Part shown: positions 33,436 to 42,098 of the stretch, piece by piece
Layout of the letters: each line of letters opens with the position of its first letter
How positions within the stretch are numbered: the stretch's first letter is position 1
Assembly (NCBI GenBank): GCA_032464575.1
Contig: JAWDKM010000002.1
Coordinates: forward strand, 248,001 to 312,000
DNA length: 64,000 nucleotides
Source: Pontivivens sp032464575
GTDB lineage: Bacteria > Pseudomonadota > Alphaproteobacteria > Rhodobacterales > Rhodobacteraceae
Direction: 5' to 3'
The notes under the pieces: model-generated
The model's database searches: none
What the model was told of the DNA's origin: nothing
What the model saw: only the letters and a program-made list of their open reading frames with translations
Position numbers and translations under genes: made by a program

Positions 33436-35454
33436 ATGGCCGCAGCCGCACCGCGTGGGGCAGACGAGCTCAAGGGGGTCCTTCGGCAAAGCCGGAGGCT
33501 GTTCCAGATCGTCGCGCTTTTCAGTGTTTTCGCGAATATCCTGGTCCTGACAGGACCGATCTTCATGTTGCAGGTCTATGACCGCGTGCTGTCGAGCAGA
33601 TCGGAGGCGACGCTGGTCGCGCTCTTCGGCCTCGTCGCCGTGCTCTATTCGATCATGGGCTTTCTGGACTACGCCCGCGGGCGGATCCTGGCGCGGGTGG
33701 GGGCCCGATTCCAGGCCACGCTCGACAAGCGGGTATTCGACGCGCTGATGCGCCGGTCGGTGGATCCGAACTTCCGCAACCGGCCCGCGACCTCGCTGCG
33801 CGACCTCGAATCGATCCAGCGCCTGCTGTCCTCGCCCGCGCTCTTCGCGGTCTACGACCTGCCGTGGACGCCGATCTTCCTGCTCGCGATCTTCATCTTC
33901 CATCCGATCCTCGGCTGGCTGGCCGTCGCGGGCGGCGCCGTGCTGATCATCGCGACCGTTCTCAACCAGATGATGTCGAAGAAGCCGCAGCACGAAAGCC
34001 AGATCGCCGCTGCGAGCGCCGACAACTTCGCCGAGAACGTGCGGCAGGAGGCCGAGGTGGTTCAGAGCCTCGGAATGCGCGACGCCGTGATCGGCCGCTG
34101 GCGCCAGCAGCGCGACAAGGCGCTGGAGACGCAGATCGGCGCCGCGGACGTGTCGGGCAGCTTCTCCACCTTTTCCAAGACCTGGCGTTTCTTCCTCCAG
34201 TCCGGGATGCTGGCCATCGCGGCCTACCTCGTGCTGCAGGGCGAACTGACGCCCGGCGCGATGATCGCAGGATCGATCCTGCTGGGTCGCGCCCTCGCAC
34301 CCGTCGAACAGGCGATCGCCCAGTGGTCGCTGGTCCAGCGCGCGCGCCAGGGCTGGACCAATCTCGGCGAGCTGCTGGAGAAGACCCCGGCCGAGGAGGA
34401 GAAGACCGCCCTGCCGCGCCCCAAGGCGCTGCTCGACGTGCAGGGCGTGTCCGTCGTGCCGCCGGGGGAGAAGACGCCGACCCTGCGCGGCGTGAGCTTC
34501 CGTCTCGTACCGGGCATGGCGCTCGGCGTCATCGGGCAGAGTGCGAGCGGCAAGTCCACGCTCGCGCGTGTCATCACCGGCATCTGGACGCCGTTCCAGG
34601 GCAAGGTGCGCCTCGACGGGGCCGCCCTCGACCAGTACGCGCACGACGTGCTCGGCCAGCATATCGGCTACCTGCCGCAGGACGTGTCGCTCTTCGACGC
34701 CTCGGTGGCCGAGAACATTTCCCGCCTGTCGCCCAACCCCGATCCCAAGCAGATCGTGGAGGCGGCGAAGAAGGCCGGCGCGCACGAGATGATCCTCAAG
34801 CTGCCCGATGGCTACGACACCCAGATCCAGGCGGGCGGCAGCCGCCTTTCGGGCGGTCAGCGCCAGCGCCTCGGCCTCGCGCGGGCCATGTACGGCAACC
34901 CGGTGCTGCTCGTGCTCGACGAGCCGAACGCCAACCTCGACAACGAGGGTTCGAACGCGCTGAACGCCGCCATCGAGCAGATGAAGAAGGACGGCGGTTC
35001 GGTCATCATCATGGCCCACCGCCCCGCCGCGATCGCCCAGTGCGAGCTGCTTCTCCTGATGGAAAACGGCCAGGTGAAGGATTTCGGCAAGCGCGACGAG
35101 GTCCTCAAGAAGCACCTGAAGAACTACGACCAGGTGGCCGGTGCGGTCTCGCAGCGGCCGGGTGCGGGACGCCGGCTGCCCCAGAAGCCGGGCGAGGCGC
35201 CAAAGCTGCCCGCGGGCCAGCCCGCTGTCGATGCGGCGAAGGTTCCCGAGGGGGCCCAGCGCAAGCCTGCGCCGGCGGCCGCGGCGCACCAGCCCGCGCG
35301 GCCGGGCCAGCCGCCCCACGGTCCGCGCCCGGCGCCGGCCCAACCCGCCACGGCAAAGGGGCCAGCGCCGGCCCCGATGCAGCAAACCAAGCAGGAACCG
35401 GCGGCTGACAAGCCTGCCGCCGACCGTAAGAGTGACGCGGAGAGTGACGCATGA
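33436..35454 (+). CDS. type I secretion ABC exporter (PrtD/AprD type)
   Basis: 672-residue inner-membrane exporter: about six membrane helices in residues 20-300, then an ABC domain with Walker A GQSASGKST near residue 367, signature LSGGQRQRLGLARAM near 470 and Walker B LLVLDEPNANLD near 492. SFSTFSKTWRFFLQSG is typical of the PrtD group, which exports RTX-type proteins through a TolC-like pore and lacks the C39-like domain. The last 95 or so residues are a Pro/Ala/Lys-rich tail not normal for the family. Starts at MAAAAPRG; ATGA overlap with the adaptor gene. No RTX substrate or TolC gene is in the window. Confidence 0.9.
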   Translation: MAAAAPRGADELKGVLRQSRRLFQIVALFSVFANILVLTGPIFMLQVYDRVLSSRSEATLVALFGLVAVLYSIMGFLDYARGRILARVGARFQATLDKRVFDALMRRSVDPNFRNRPATSLRDLESIQRLLSSPALFAVYDLPWTPIFLLAIFIFHPILGWLAVAGGAVLIIATVLNQMMSKKPQHESQIAAASADNFAENVRQEAEVVQSLGMRDAVIGRWRQQRDKALETQIGAADVSGSFSTFSKTWRFFLQSGMLAIAAYLVLQGELTPGAMIAGSILLGRALAPVEQAIAQWSLVQRARQGWTNLGELLEKTPAEEEKTALPRPKALLDVQGVSVVPPGEKTPTLRGVSFRLVPGMALGVIGQSASGKSTLARVITGIWTPFQGKVRLDGAALDQYAHDVLGQHIGYLPQDVSLFDASVAENISRLSPNPDPKQIVEAAKKAGAHEMILKLPDGYDTQIQAGGSRLSGGQRQRLGLARAMYGNPVLLVLDEPNANLDNEGSNALNAAIEQMKKDGGSVIIMAHRPAAIAQCELLLLMENGQVKDFGKRDEVLKKHLKNYDQVAGAVSQRPGAGRRLPQKPGEAPKLPAGQPAVDAAKVPEGAQRKPAPAAAAHQPARPGQPPHGPRPAPAQPATAKGPAPAPMQQTKQEPAADKPAADRKSDAESDA

Positions 35455-36851
35455 TCGGCATGAAGAACAAGAAGAACGCCTCCGGCTCCGATACAAAGGG
35501 CGCCTCGGGTTCCGATGCGAAGGCAGCGTCGGGTTCCAGCCCGACATCGGCCTCCGGCGCCGACAAGTGGCAGCCCAGCAGGCCCGTCTTCATCGGCACC
35601 GTCGCGCTGATCGTCCTGGTCTGCGGCGTGGGTGCCTGGTCGGTCCTGACCAGCATCGCGGGCGCCGTTATCGCCACCGGTCGGATCGAGGTCGAATCGA
35701 ACCGCCAGATCGTCCAGCACCCCGACGGCGGCGTGGTCGGCGCGATCTATGTCGATGACGGCGACCGCGTGGAGGCGGGCGAGGTACTGATCCGCTTCGA
35801 CGACACGCTGCTGCGTTCCGAGCTGTCCATCATCGAAAGCCAGTACTACGAGCTGATTGCCCGCCGCGGCCGCCTGCGTGCAGAAAGCGAGAATGCTCAG
35901 CAGATCACCTTCGACACGGGCCTTCTGAACCTCGCAATGGAAAACTCCGAGGTGGCCGAGCTGATCGGCGGCCAGATCCGCCTCTTCAATGCGCGCAAGG
36001 AGAGCGCGGAGCAGCAGATCAGCCAGCTTCGCGAACGGCAGAGCCAGATCGAGCAGCTCATATCCGGCCGCGAATCGCAGCTCGAGGCGCTGGCCGAGCA
36101 GATCGAGCTGATCGATTCCGAGCTCACCGACCAGCAATCGCTGCTCGACCGCGGCCTCGCGCAGGCGTCCCGCGTCCTCGCGCTCCAGCGTGAGGCGGCC
36201 CAGCTGCGCGGTCAGGTCGGCGAGCTCACCGCCTCCGTCGCCGAGAACCGCGGCCGCATCTCGGAGCTGGAGATCGAGATCATCCGCCTCGACACCACCA
36301 AGCAGGAGGAGGCGATCACCACGCTGCGCGACCTCCAGTTCCGCGAGAACGAGCTGCGCGAGCGGCGCCTGTCGACGATCGAGACGCTCTCCCGCCTCGA
36401 GGTGCGCGCGCCGACGTCGGGCATCGTCTACGGCAAGACCGTGCACGCCCTGCGCTCGGTCGTCCGCCCGGCCGATCCAGTGATGTTCATCGTCCCGCAG
36501 GACAGCCCGCTAGTGATCGCGAGCCGGATCGAGACCATCAACATCGACCAGGTCCGCATCGGGCAGGAGGCCGTTCTGCGCTTCGCCGCCTTCGACCAGC
36601 GCACGACGCCCGAGATCTACGGCGTCGTCACCAACGTCTCGGCGGACGTGCTGACGGACGAGGCGACGGGCCAAAACTACTACGAGGCCGAAATCCTGCC
36701 CTACGACGAGGAGATGGAGAAGCTCGCGGGCCTCGAACTCGTGCCGGGCATGCCGGTCGACGCCTTCATCCAGACGGGCGAGCGCTCACCGCTCACGTTC
36801 CTGACGAAGCCGCTGACCGACTACTTCACCAAGGCGTTCCGCGAGACGTGA
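35451..36851 (+). CDS. type I secretion membrane-fusion protein (HlyD/PrtE family)
   Basis: 466-residue periplasmic adaptor. A flexible Ser/Gly/Asp/Ala-rich N-terminus (SGSDTKGASGSDAKAASG) is followed by one membrane helix (about 46-72), a biotinyl-lipoyl half-domain with GRIEVESNRQIVQHPDGGVV and VDDGDRVEAGEVL, a long coiled coil (about 120-330) rich in Gln/Glu, and the second half LEVRAPTSGIVYGKTVHAL. The C-terminus PGMPVDAFIQTGERSPLTFLTKPLTDYF is the family signature. Pairs with the ABC exporter before it (ATGA overlap). Confidence 0.92.
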   Translation: MIGMKNKKNASGSDTKGASGSDAKAASGSSPTSASGADKWQPSRPVFIGTVALIVLVCGVGAWSVLTSIAGAVIATGRIEVESNRQIVQHPDGGVVGAIYVDDGDRVEAGEVLIRFDDTLLRSELSIIESQYYELIARRGRLRAESENAQQITFDTGLLNLAMENSEVAELIGGQIRLFNARKESAEQQISQLRERQSQIEQLISGRESQLEALAEQIELIDSELTDQQSLLDRGLAQASRVLALQREAAQLRGQVGELTASVAENRGRISELEIEIIRLDTTKQEEAITTLRDLQFRENELRERRLSTIETLSRLEVRAPTSGIVYGKTVHALRSVVRPADPVMFIVPQDSPLVIASRIETINIDQVRIGQEAVLRFAAFDQRTTPEIYGVVTNVSADVLTDEATGQNYYEAEILPYDEEMEKLAGLELVPGMPVDAFIQTGERSPLTFLTKPLTDYFTKAFRET

Positions 36852-36895
36852 TGCCGGGCTAGTCTCCCCTCCGACTCAAGGAGAGGAGACTGCCC

Positions 36896-37348
36896 ATGTC
36901 CGTCGACGATCGCCTCAAGGAGCTCGGCATCGAGCTGCCCGACGCGCCCGCACCCGCCGCCAACTACGTGCCGACGGTGCGCACGGGCAACCTGCTCTAC
37001 GTCTCCGGCCAGGTGCCGATCCGCGACGGGGCGCTGGTGACCGGCCAGCTCGGCGCGGACTTCTCCGTCGAGGACGGACAGGCCGCGGCACGGCTCTGCG
37101 CCATCTCCCTGATCGCGCAGGTGAAGAAGGCCGTGGGCGATCTGGAGACGGTGCGCGTGGTCAAGCTCAACGGCTTCGTCAACGCCACGGCCCAATTCGG
37201 CGAGCATCCCGCGGTGGTCAACGGCGCCTCTGACCTTATGGTCGAGGTCTTCGGCGACAAGGGCCGTCACGCCCGCTCCGCCGTCGGCTCATCCTCCCTG
37301 CCCTTCGGCGTCGCGGTGGAGGTCGAGGGGATCTTCGAGATCGTATGA
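36896..37348 (+). CDS. RidA family protein (YjgH/YER057c type)
   Basis: 150-residue RidA-superfamily protein, trimeric, which usually hydrolyses reactive enamine/imine intermediates. GNLLYVSGQVPIRDG, the ARLCAISLIAQVKKAVGDLETV helix and GRHARSAVGSSSLPFGVAVEVEGIFEI are conserved; the Arg in the last segment is the expected catalytic one (HARSAVG). It has an extra N-terminal helix compared with canonical RidA. Coupled by ATGA to the phosphodiesterase gene. Confidence 0.88.
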   Translation: MSVDDRLKELGIELPDAPAPAANYVPTVRTGNLLYVSGQVPIRDGALVTGQLGADFSVEDGQAAARLCAISLIAQVKKAVGDLETVRVVKLNGFVNATAQFGEHPAVVNGASDLMVEVFGDKGRHARSAVGSSSLPFGVAVEVEGIFEIV

Positions 37349-38097
37349 CCCTGCCCGACGGCTTTCTCGCCCGGCCCATCGCGCACCGCGCGCTGCACGG
37401 GCCGGGCGTGGCGGAGAACTCGGCAACCGCGGTGCGCGCCGCGATCGATTGCGGCTGGGGCATCGAGGTCGATGTCCAGCCCGCCGCCGACGGCACGCCC
37501 ATGGTCTTCCACGACTACGCGCTCGACCGGCTCTGCGGTGTTGAGGGCTGGGTGCGGCTGACCCCTGTCGAGGACCTGCGCCGCATGTCGCTGCTCGGGT
37601 CCGGCGCGGGCGTGCCGACCCTCTCGGACGTTCTGGAGATCGTGGGCGGCCGCGTCCCGCTCGTCATCGAGGTGAAGGACCAGGACGGCGCCCTCGGCCC
37701 CGGTATCGGTGCGCTGGAGCAGGCGGTGGCCGATGTGATCCGCGGCTATTCGGGGCCGCTGGCGCTGATGAGCTTCAACCCCAACTCGGTCCGCGTGCTC
37801 GGCGGCATGGCGCCGGACGTGCCGCGGGGGCTTGTGACCGATGCCTTCACAAGAGAGGACTGGGCCATGGTCCCGGCACCCCGACGCGATAAGCTGGCGC
37901 GGATGGCGGATCTGGATGCTTGCGGCGCCAGTTTCATCTCCCACAATCGCCGGACACTCGACACGGCCCCGGTGCGCGAGGTGAAGCGCCGTGGCCTGCC
38001 GGTGCTCACCTGGACCGTCCGGAGTGCGGCGGAGGAGGCCGAGGCGCGGCGCGTGGCCGACCAGATCACCTTCGAAGGCTACGTGCCCGCAATCTGA
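37345..38097 (+). CDS. glycerophosphodiester phosphodiesterase
   Basis: 250-residue cytoplasmic GDPD, which cleaves glycerophosphodiesters to glycerol 3-phosphate and an alcohol. Catalytic His-Arg in IAHRALHG (H14), GVAENSATA with the Glu, WGIEVDVQ with the Glu/Asp metal pair and the second His in VFHDYALDRL. The later LVIEVKDQD carries the fourth metal ligand. No signal peptide, unlike GlpQ. Starts in an ATGA overlap with the RidA gene. Confidence 0.88.
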   Translation: MTLPDGFLARPIAHRALHGPGVAENSATAVRAAIDCGWGIEVDVQPAADGTPMVFHDYALDRLCGVEGWVRLTPVEDLRRMSLLGSGAGVPTLSDVLEIVGGRVPLVIEVKDQDGALGPGIGALEQAVADVIRGYSGPLALMSFNPNSVRVLGGMAPDVPRGLVTDAFTREDWAMVPAPRRDKLARMADLDACGASFISHNRRTLDTAPVREVKRRGLPVLTWTVRSAAEEAEARRVADQITFEGYVPAI

Positions 38098-38204
38098 ACC
38101 GTCGCCCTTTGCGTATTTGACGAGAGTGATGAGACTGCGCGCCACGCCCCGTTGATCGGGCGCGGTCCGGGGCCATCTGGTAGGCTTGCCGGGGGAACGG
38201 GTCG

Positions 38205-39380
38205 ATGAGAGATACAACCGCCATCGAAATCAGCGTGCTGTCATCGCTTTGCGAGATCGACGCGGCCGACTGGGATGCCTGCGCCGCGCCCGGCGAAGGA
38301 CGGCCCCTCGATCCCTTCACCACCCATCGCTTCCTGAGCGCGCTGGAACGCTCGGGCTCCGTCGGCACCGGCACGGGCTGGATGCCGCGGCACCTGGTGG
38401 CGCGGGCGGAGGGCAACGTGATCGCGGTGATGCCGCTCTACGCCAAGGGGCACAGTCAGGGCGAATACATCTTCGACCACAACTGGGCGCACGCCTATGA
38501 GCGCGCCGGCGGGCGCTACTATCCGAAGCTGCAGGGCGCCGTGCCCTTCACCCCCGCCACCGGGCGGCGCTTTCTCACCCTGCCGGGGCTGGAGGAGACG
38601 GGGACCGCCGCGCTCGTGCAGGGGATGGTGCAGCTCGCGAGCGAGAACCGGCTCTCCTCGGTCCACGTGACCTTCTGCACCGAGGCGGAGTACGAGGCGG
38701 GCGGCGCGCTTGGCCTCAGCCAGCGCACGGGGCAGCAATTCCACTGGTTCGACCGCGACTACGCCGACTTCGACGGCTTCCTCGCCGATCTGAGCTCCCG
38801 CAAGCGCAAGACGATCCGCAAGGAGCGGCGCACGGCGCAGGACTTCGGCGGAACCATCCACCAGTTCACCGGGGATGAGATCGAGCCGGAGCATTGGGAT
38901 GCCTTCTGGCGCTTCTACCAGGACACGGGCTCGCGCAAGTGGGGCACGCCCTACCTGACCCGTGCCTTCTTCCAAGAGGCGCATGAGCATCTGCGCAACG
39001 ACGTCATGCTGGTGATGTGCGAGCGGAACGGGCGCTGGGTCGCTGGTGCGATGAACCTGATCGGGCGCGAGACGCTCTATGGTCGCTACTGGGGCTGCAT
39101 CGAGCATCACGACTGCCTGCATTTCGAGGTCTGCTACTACCAGGCCATCGACTTCGCGCTGGCCCATGGCCTCACCCGCGTCGAGGCGGGCGCGCAGGGC
39201 GAGCACAAGCTGGCGCGCGGCTACCTGCCCACGCCCACCTACTCGCTCCACTGGATCGCCGACGAGGGCTTCCGCAATGCCGTCGAGAGCTTCCTGGAGG
39301 CTGAGCGCGCCGCAGTGGACGAGGAGATCGAGGTGCTCACGGCCTACGGACCCTTCAGGAAAGTGCAGGGAGAGGACTGA
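38205..39380 (+). CDS. GNAT/FemAB-like acyltransferase (COG3146)
   Basis: 391-residue protein of the COG3146 family, related to GNAT and FemABX peptidyl transferases. Recognisable parts are DHNWAHAYERAGGRYYPKLQGAVPFTPATGRR, LSSRKRKTIRKERR, RKWGTPYLTRAFF, GAMNLIGRETLYGRYWGC and GAQGEHKLARGYLPT near the end. Often labelled a peptidoglycan-related acyltransferase, but the substrate is not known. Its stop overlaps the phhB start (TGATG). Confidence 0.8.
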   Translation: MRDTTAIEISVLSSLCEIDAADWDACAAPGEGRPLDPFTTHRFLSALERSGSVGTGTGWMPRHLVARAEGNVIAVMPLYAKGHSQGEYIFDHNWAHAYERAGGRYYPKLQGAVPFTPATGRRFLTLPGLEETGTAALVQGMVQLASENRLSSVHVTFCTEAEYEAGGALGLSQRTGQQFHWFDRDYADFDGFLADLSSRKRKTIRKERRTAQDFGGTIHQFTGDEIEPEHWDAFWRFYQDTGSRKWGTPYLTRAFFQEAHEHLRNDVMLVMCERNGRWVAGAMNLIGRETLYGRYWGCIEHHDCLHFEVCYYQAIDFALAHGLTRVEAGAQGEHKLARGYLPTPTYSLHWIADEGFRNAVESFLEAERAAVDEEIEVLTAYGPFRKVQGED

Positions 39381-39667
39381 TGGTTGCGAAACTCGAAGGC
39401 GACGAGAAGCGCCGCGCGCTCGACACGCTCACCGGCTGGGATGAGGCGCGAGACGGCGACGCGATCCAGAAGACCTTCCAGTTCAAGGACTTCACGCAGG
39501 CCTTCGGCTGGATGACCTCCGCCGCGATCCTGGCGGAGAAGGCGGATCATCACCCCGAGTGGTTCAACGTCTACAACCGGGTCGAGGTGACGCTGACGAC
39601 GCACGATGCCGGGGGGTTGTCGAGCCGCGACATCGCGCTCGCCAAGCAGTTCGACGCGATCAAATGA
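39380..39667 (+). CDS. phhB: pterin-4-alpha-carbinolamine dehydratase
   Basis: 95-residue dehydratase that recycles 4a-hydroxytetrahydropterin. The family signature is ILAEKADHHPEWFNVYNRVEV with the catalytic His pair, and TTHDAGGLSSRDIALAKQFD at the end. Length is normal. No phenylalanine hydroxylase is near, so the pterin partner or a transcription role is open. Translation is coupled to the acyltransferase by a 1-nt stop/start overlap, and a terminator hairpin follows. Confidence 0.93.
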   Translation: MVAKLEGDEKRRALDTLTGWDEARDGDAIQKTFQFKDFTQAFGWMTSAAILAEKADHHPEWFNVYNRVEVTLTTHDAGGLSSRDIALAKQFDAIK

Positions 39668-39673
39668 GCAACC

Positions 39674-39699
39674 GCCCCGGCCGAAGAGCCGGGGCCTTT
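39674..39699 (+). terminator. rho-independent terminator after phhB
   Basis: Perfect 8-bp stem (GCCCCGGC) with a 6-nt loop, followed by CTTTC. It begins 7 nt after the phhB stop and ends the ridA-side unit. Confidence 0.7.
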
Positions 39700-39727
39700 C
39701 GCTATAGCAGCGCTCCGTTGCGGTAAG

Positions 39728-39749
39728 GTCCCGGCGCTTCGGCCGGGAC
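39728..39749 (-). terminator. hairpin downstream of the peroxiredoxin gene
   Basis: Perfect 8-bp stem (GTCCCGGC) with loop GCTTCG, lying just beyond the peroxiredoxin stop on the minus strand. The T run is short (CTTACC), so termination strength is uncertain. Together with the hairpin after phhB it makes a back-to-back convergent terminator pair. Confidence 0.45.
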
Positions 39750-39759
39750 GGCTCATCGC

Positions 39760-40248
39760 TCACAGCTGATCGAGCAGCGCTTCCCCGGCGCTCAGCTCAC
39801 ACACCCCAGGGCTCTCCTCGACATTCAGCGCCGTCACCTTGCCGTCCTTCACCACCATCGCATAGCGCTGGGACCGCGCGATCAGGCCCACGGGCGGCGC
39901 GGTGAAGTCCATGCCGATACCCTTCGTGAACTCCGACTGCGGATCGGCGAGCACCTTGATCCCCGCGCCCTCGGCCCCCGTCGCATCGCTCCAAGCCTTC
40001 ATGACGAACGGATCGTTGACGGAAACGCAGGCGATCTCGTCCACCCCCTTCTCCCGCAGCTTGTCGGCGGTGCGGATGAAGCTCGGCATATGCGCCGAGG
40101 TGCAGGTCGGCGTGAAGGCGCCCGGCACCGCGAACAGCACCACGGTCCTGCCCGCGACCATGTCGGTCGACTTCACCTCCTCCGGCCCCTCGGCGCCCAT
40201 GGTGATGAAGGTGGCCGCGGGCAGGCTGTCCCCAACTGAGATCGTCAT
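39760..40248 (-). CDS. peroxiredoxin (Prx5 type)
   Basis: 162-residue thiol peroxidase of the Prx5 group. Peroxidatic C49 lies in VPGAFTPTCTSAHMP, with the Thr and Arg (FIRTADKL) of the active site, and a second Cys in SPGVCELSAGEALL is the likely resolving one, so it may be an atypical 2-Cys enzyme. AHMPSF and SVNDPFVMKAW are normal for the family. Divergent from a FAD reductase gene with a 73-nt spacer that carries a palindrome. Confidence 0.92.
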   Translation of the reverse strand: MTISVGDSLPAATFITMGAEGPEEVKSTDMVAGRTVVLFAVPGAFTPTCTSAHMPSFIRTADKLREKGVDEIACVSVNDPFVMKAWSDATGAEGAGIKVLADPQSEFTKGIGMDFTAPPVGLIARSQRYAMVVKDGKVTALNVEESPGVCELSAGEALLDQL

Positions 40249-40285
40249 TTCGGTGTGACCTTTCGGTTTGGTGGCATATGACGCT

Positions 40286-40297
40286 TCTTACGTAAGA
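40286..40297. promoter_or_regulatory. palindrome between divergent redox genes (candidate operator)
   Basis: TCTTACGTAAGA is a perfect 12-bp palindrome in the 73-nt spacer between the divergent peroxiredoxin and FAD reductase genes. It is A+T-richer than its surroundings and is placed to control both. No regulator gene is next to it, and the site resembles no motif I can name. Confidence 0.4.
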
Positions 40298-40321
40298 CGT
40301 GAGGCGGAAAGGGCGAGGGAC

Positions 40322-41527
40322 ATGGCGGGACATGTGGTTATCGGGGCCGGGCAGGCGGGCGCGGCGCTGGTGGCGAAGCTGCGCGAACTGGATGCGGACA
40401 CGCCCATCACCCTGATCGGCGAGGAGCCGGTGCCGCCCTACCAGCGCCCGCCCCTTTCCAAGAAGTACCTGCTGGGCGAGATGGCGCTGGAACGCCTGTT
40501 CCTGCGACCAGAGAGCTTCTACGCAGACCAGCGGATCGACCTGCGCACCGGCGTGCGGGCCGAGGCGATCGACCGCGCCGCGCAGGAGCTACGGCTGTCC
40601 GACGGCTCCACGCTACCATACGCGACGCTAGCGCTGACCACCGGCTCCCGCCCCCGGATGCTGCCCGCCGCGATGGGCGGCGATCTGGGGCGGGTCTATC
40701 CGGTGCGTGTACTCGCGGACGTGGACGCGATGGAACCGGAGTTCCGCGAGGGCGCGCACTGCCTCATCGTTGGCGGCGGCTATATCGGACTGGAGGCGGC
40801 CGCCGTGGCGGCGTCCCGCGGGCTGAGGGTCACGCTGATCGAGGCCGCGCCCCGCATCCTGGCCCGCGTCGCCGCACCCGCGACGGCGGACTACTTCCGC
40901 GACCTGCACATGGCCTACGGCGTGGAGATTCGGGAGGGCACGGCCCTAGACCGGCTGGAAGGCCAGGACACCGTCGCGCGCGCCGTACTGGCGGGGGGCG
41001 AGACACTCGACGTCGATTTCGTCCTCATCGGTATCGGCATCGCACCGGATACGGCGCTGGCCGAAGCCGCCGGGCTCACCCTCGACAACGGCATCGCGGT
41101 CGATGCCCACTGCCGCACCTCGGACCCCGCGATCTTCGCCGCCGGGGACTGTGCGAGCTTCCCGTGGCGCGGCGCGCGCATCCGGCTTGAATCCGTACCG
41201 AACGCCATCGAACAGTCCGAAGTCGCTGCCGCCGCCATGGCGGGCCAGCCGGCCGACTACGATGCCAAACCGTGGTTCTGGTCCGACCAATACGACGTGA
41301 AGCTGCAGATCGCGGGGCTCAATGCTGGCTACGACTGGACCGTCACGCGCCCCGGCACCCGGGACGGCACGCAATCGGTCTGGTACTTCGCGGGCGATCG
41401 CCTGCTCGCCGTCGACGCCATGAACGACCCGCGCGCCTACATGACCGGTAAGCGCTGGATAGACGGCGGTCACCACCCCGATCCCGGCGCCCTCGCCGAC
41501 CCCGGCACCGATCTCAAGAGCCTCTAG
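40322..41527 (+). CDS. FAD-dependent ferredoxin/rubredoxin reductase-like oxidoreductase
   Basis: 401-residue class of pyridine-nucleotide flavoprotein disulfide fold without the redox Cys pair. FAD site GAGQAGAALVAKLRE, then PPYQRPPLSKKYLLGE (typical of ferredoxin reductases of oxygenase systems), NAD(P) site GGGYIGLEAAAVAASRG, and FAAGDCASFP for the second FAD contact. The C-terminal domain (PWFWSDQYDVKLQIAGL) is the Reductase_C type. Start chosen at MAGHVVIG. No P450 or dioxygenase partner is in the window. Its 3' end overlaps rsmD by 14 nt. Confidence 0.88.
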   Translation: MAGHVVIGAGQAGAALVAKLRELDADTPITLIGEEPVPPYQRPPLSKKYLLGEMALERLFLRPESFYADQRIDLRTGVRAEAIDRAAQELRLSDGSTLPYATLALTTGSRPRMLPAAMGGDLGRVYPVRVLADVDAMEPEFREGAHCLIVGGGYIGLEAAAVAASRGLRVTLIEAAPRILARVAAPATADYFRDLHMAYGVEIREGTALDRLEGQDTVARAVLAGGETLDVDFVLIGIGIAPDTALAEAAGLTLDNGIAVDAHCRTSDPAIFAAGDCASFPWRGARIRLESVPNAIEQSEVAAAAMAGQPADYDAKPWFWSDQYDVKLQIAGLNAGYDWTVTRPGTRDGTQSVWYFAGDRLLAVDAMNDPRAYMTGKRWIDGGHHPDPGALADPGTDLKSL

Positions 41528-42098
41528 CTTTCGAGTTCGCCCAAATACTCGAATCCCGCCGCAGCAACTGGACCGATGTGTCGCCATAGGCGCGCCGGTC
41601 CACTTCGCGGAAGCCCTCGGGCACCTCCTGCGGCGCGGCCTCCTCCCAGACGACCAGCGCGTTCTCCGCGATCCAGCCGCCTGCTACTGCAGCGGCTAGG
41701 GCCGGTGCGCCGAGCCTGCGCCCATAGGGCGGATCGAGGAACACGAGGTCGCACGCCGTATCCGCCGCGAAGAGCCGCCGCGCGTCGCGCCGGATCACCC
41801 GCGTCTCGCCCGCCACGCCCAGCGTCGTGATGTTGCGCTTCAAGAGCTGCGCGGCCTTCGCGCCGTCATCGACGAAGGTGACATGGACCGCGCCGCGTGA
41901 CAGCGCCTCCAGACCCAGCGCGCCGGTCCCGGCGAAGAGGTCGAGCACCCGCGCGCCGTCCAGCACACCCTGCCCCGACAACACACTGAACAGGCTCTCG
42001 CGTACCCGATCGGTGGTGGGGCGAAGCTGTGCGCCCGCGTCGCCCTTGCCCACCGCCGCCAGCGCCCGGCCGCGGAACCGCCCGGCGACGATCCTCAC
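41514..42098 (-). CDS. rsmD: 16S rRNA (guanine966-N2)-methyltransferase
   Basis: 194-residue SAM-dependent methyltransferase. MRIVAGRFRGRAL opens, then LRPTTDRVRESLFSVL, the SAM site VLDLFAGTGALGLEALSRGA and the catalytic FLDPPYGR (DPPY for an exocyclic amine). The last 12 or so residues (SSIWANSKARGS) read through a hairpin that also ends the convergent reductase gene, and are probably not structured. Overlaps fur by 4 nt at its start. Confidence 0.92.
   Translation of the reverse strand: MRIVAGRFRGRALAAVGKGDAGAQLRPTTDRVRESLFSVLSGQGVLDGARVLDLFAGTGALGLEALSRGAVHVTFVDDGAKAAQLLKRNITTLGVAGETRVIRRDARRLFAADTACDLVFLDPPYGRRLGAPALAAAVAGGWIAENALVVWEEAAPQEVPEGFREVDRRAYGDTSVQLLRRDSSIWANSKARGS
41530..41553. 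terminator. hairpin in the overlapping 3' ends of the reductase and rsmD genes
   Basis: TTCGAGT (41530-41536) pairs perfectly with ACTCGAA (41547-41553) across a 10-nt loop. On the minus strand the loop reads ATTTGGGCGA. It sits inside the coding end of rsmD and just past the reductase stop. A similar loop motif recurs in the long hairpin at 59118-59170. Probably a shared terminator-type repeat. Confidence 0.4.

Noticed and set aside
33250..35547. The mlaA frame continues open for 2.3 kb upstream across the secretion genes
   Set aside because: The lipobox at residues 16-19 and homology begin at 33249; the rest is an antisense frame of the ABC exporter gene.
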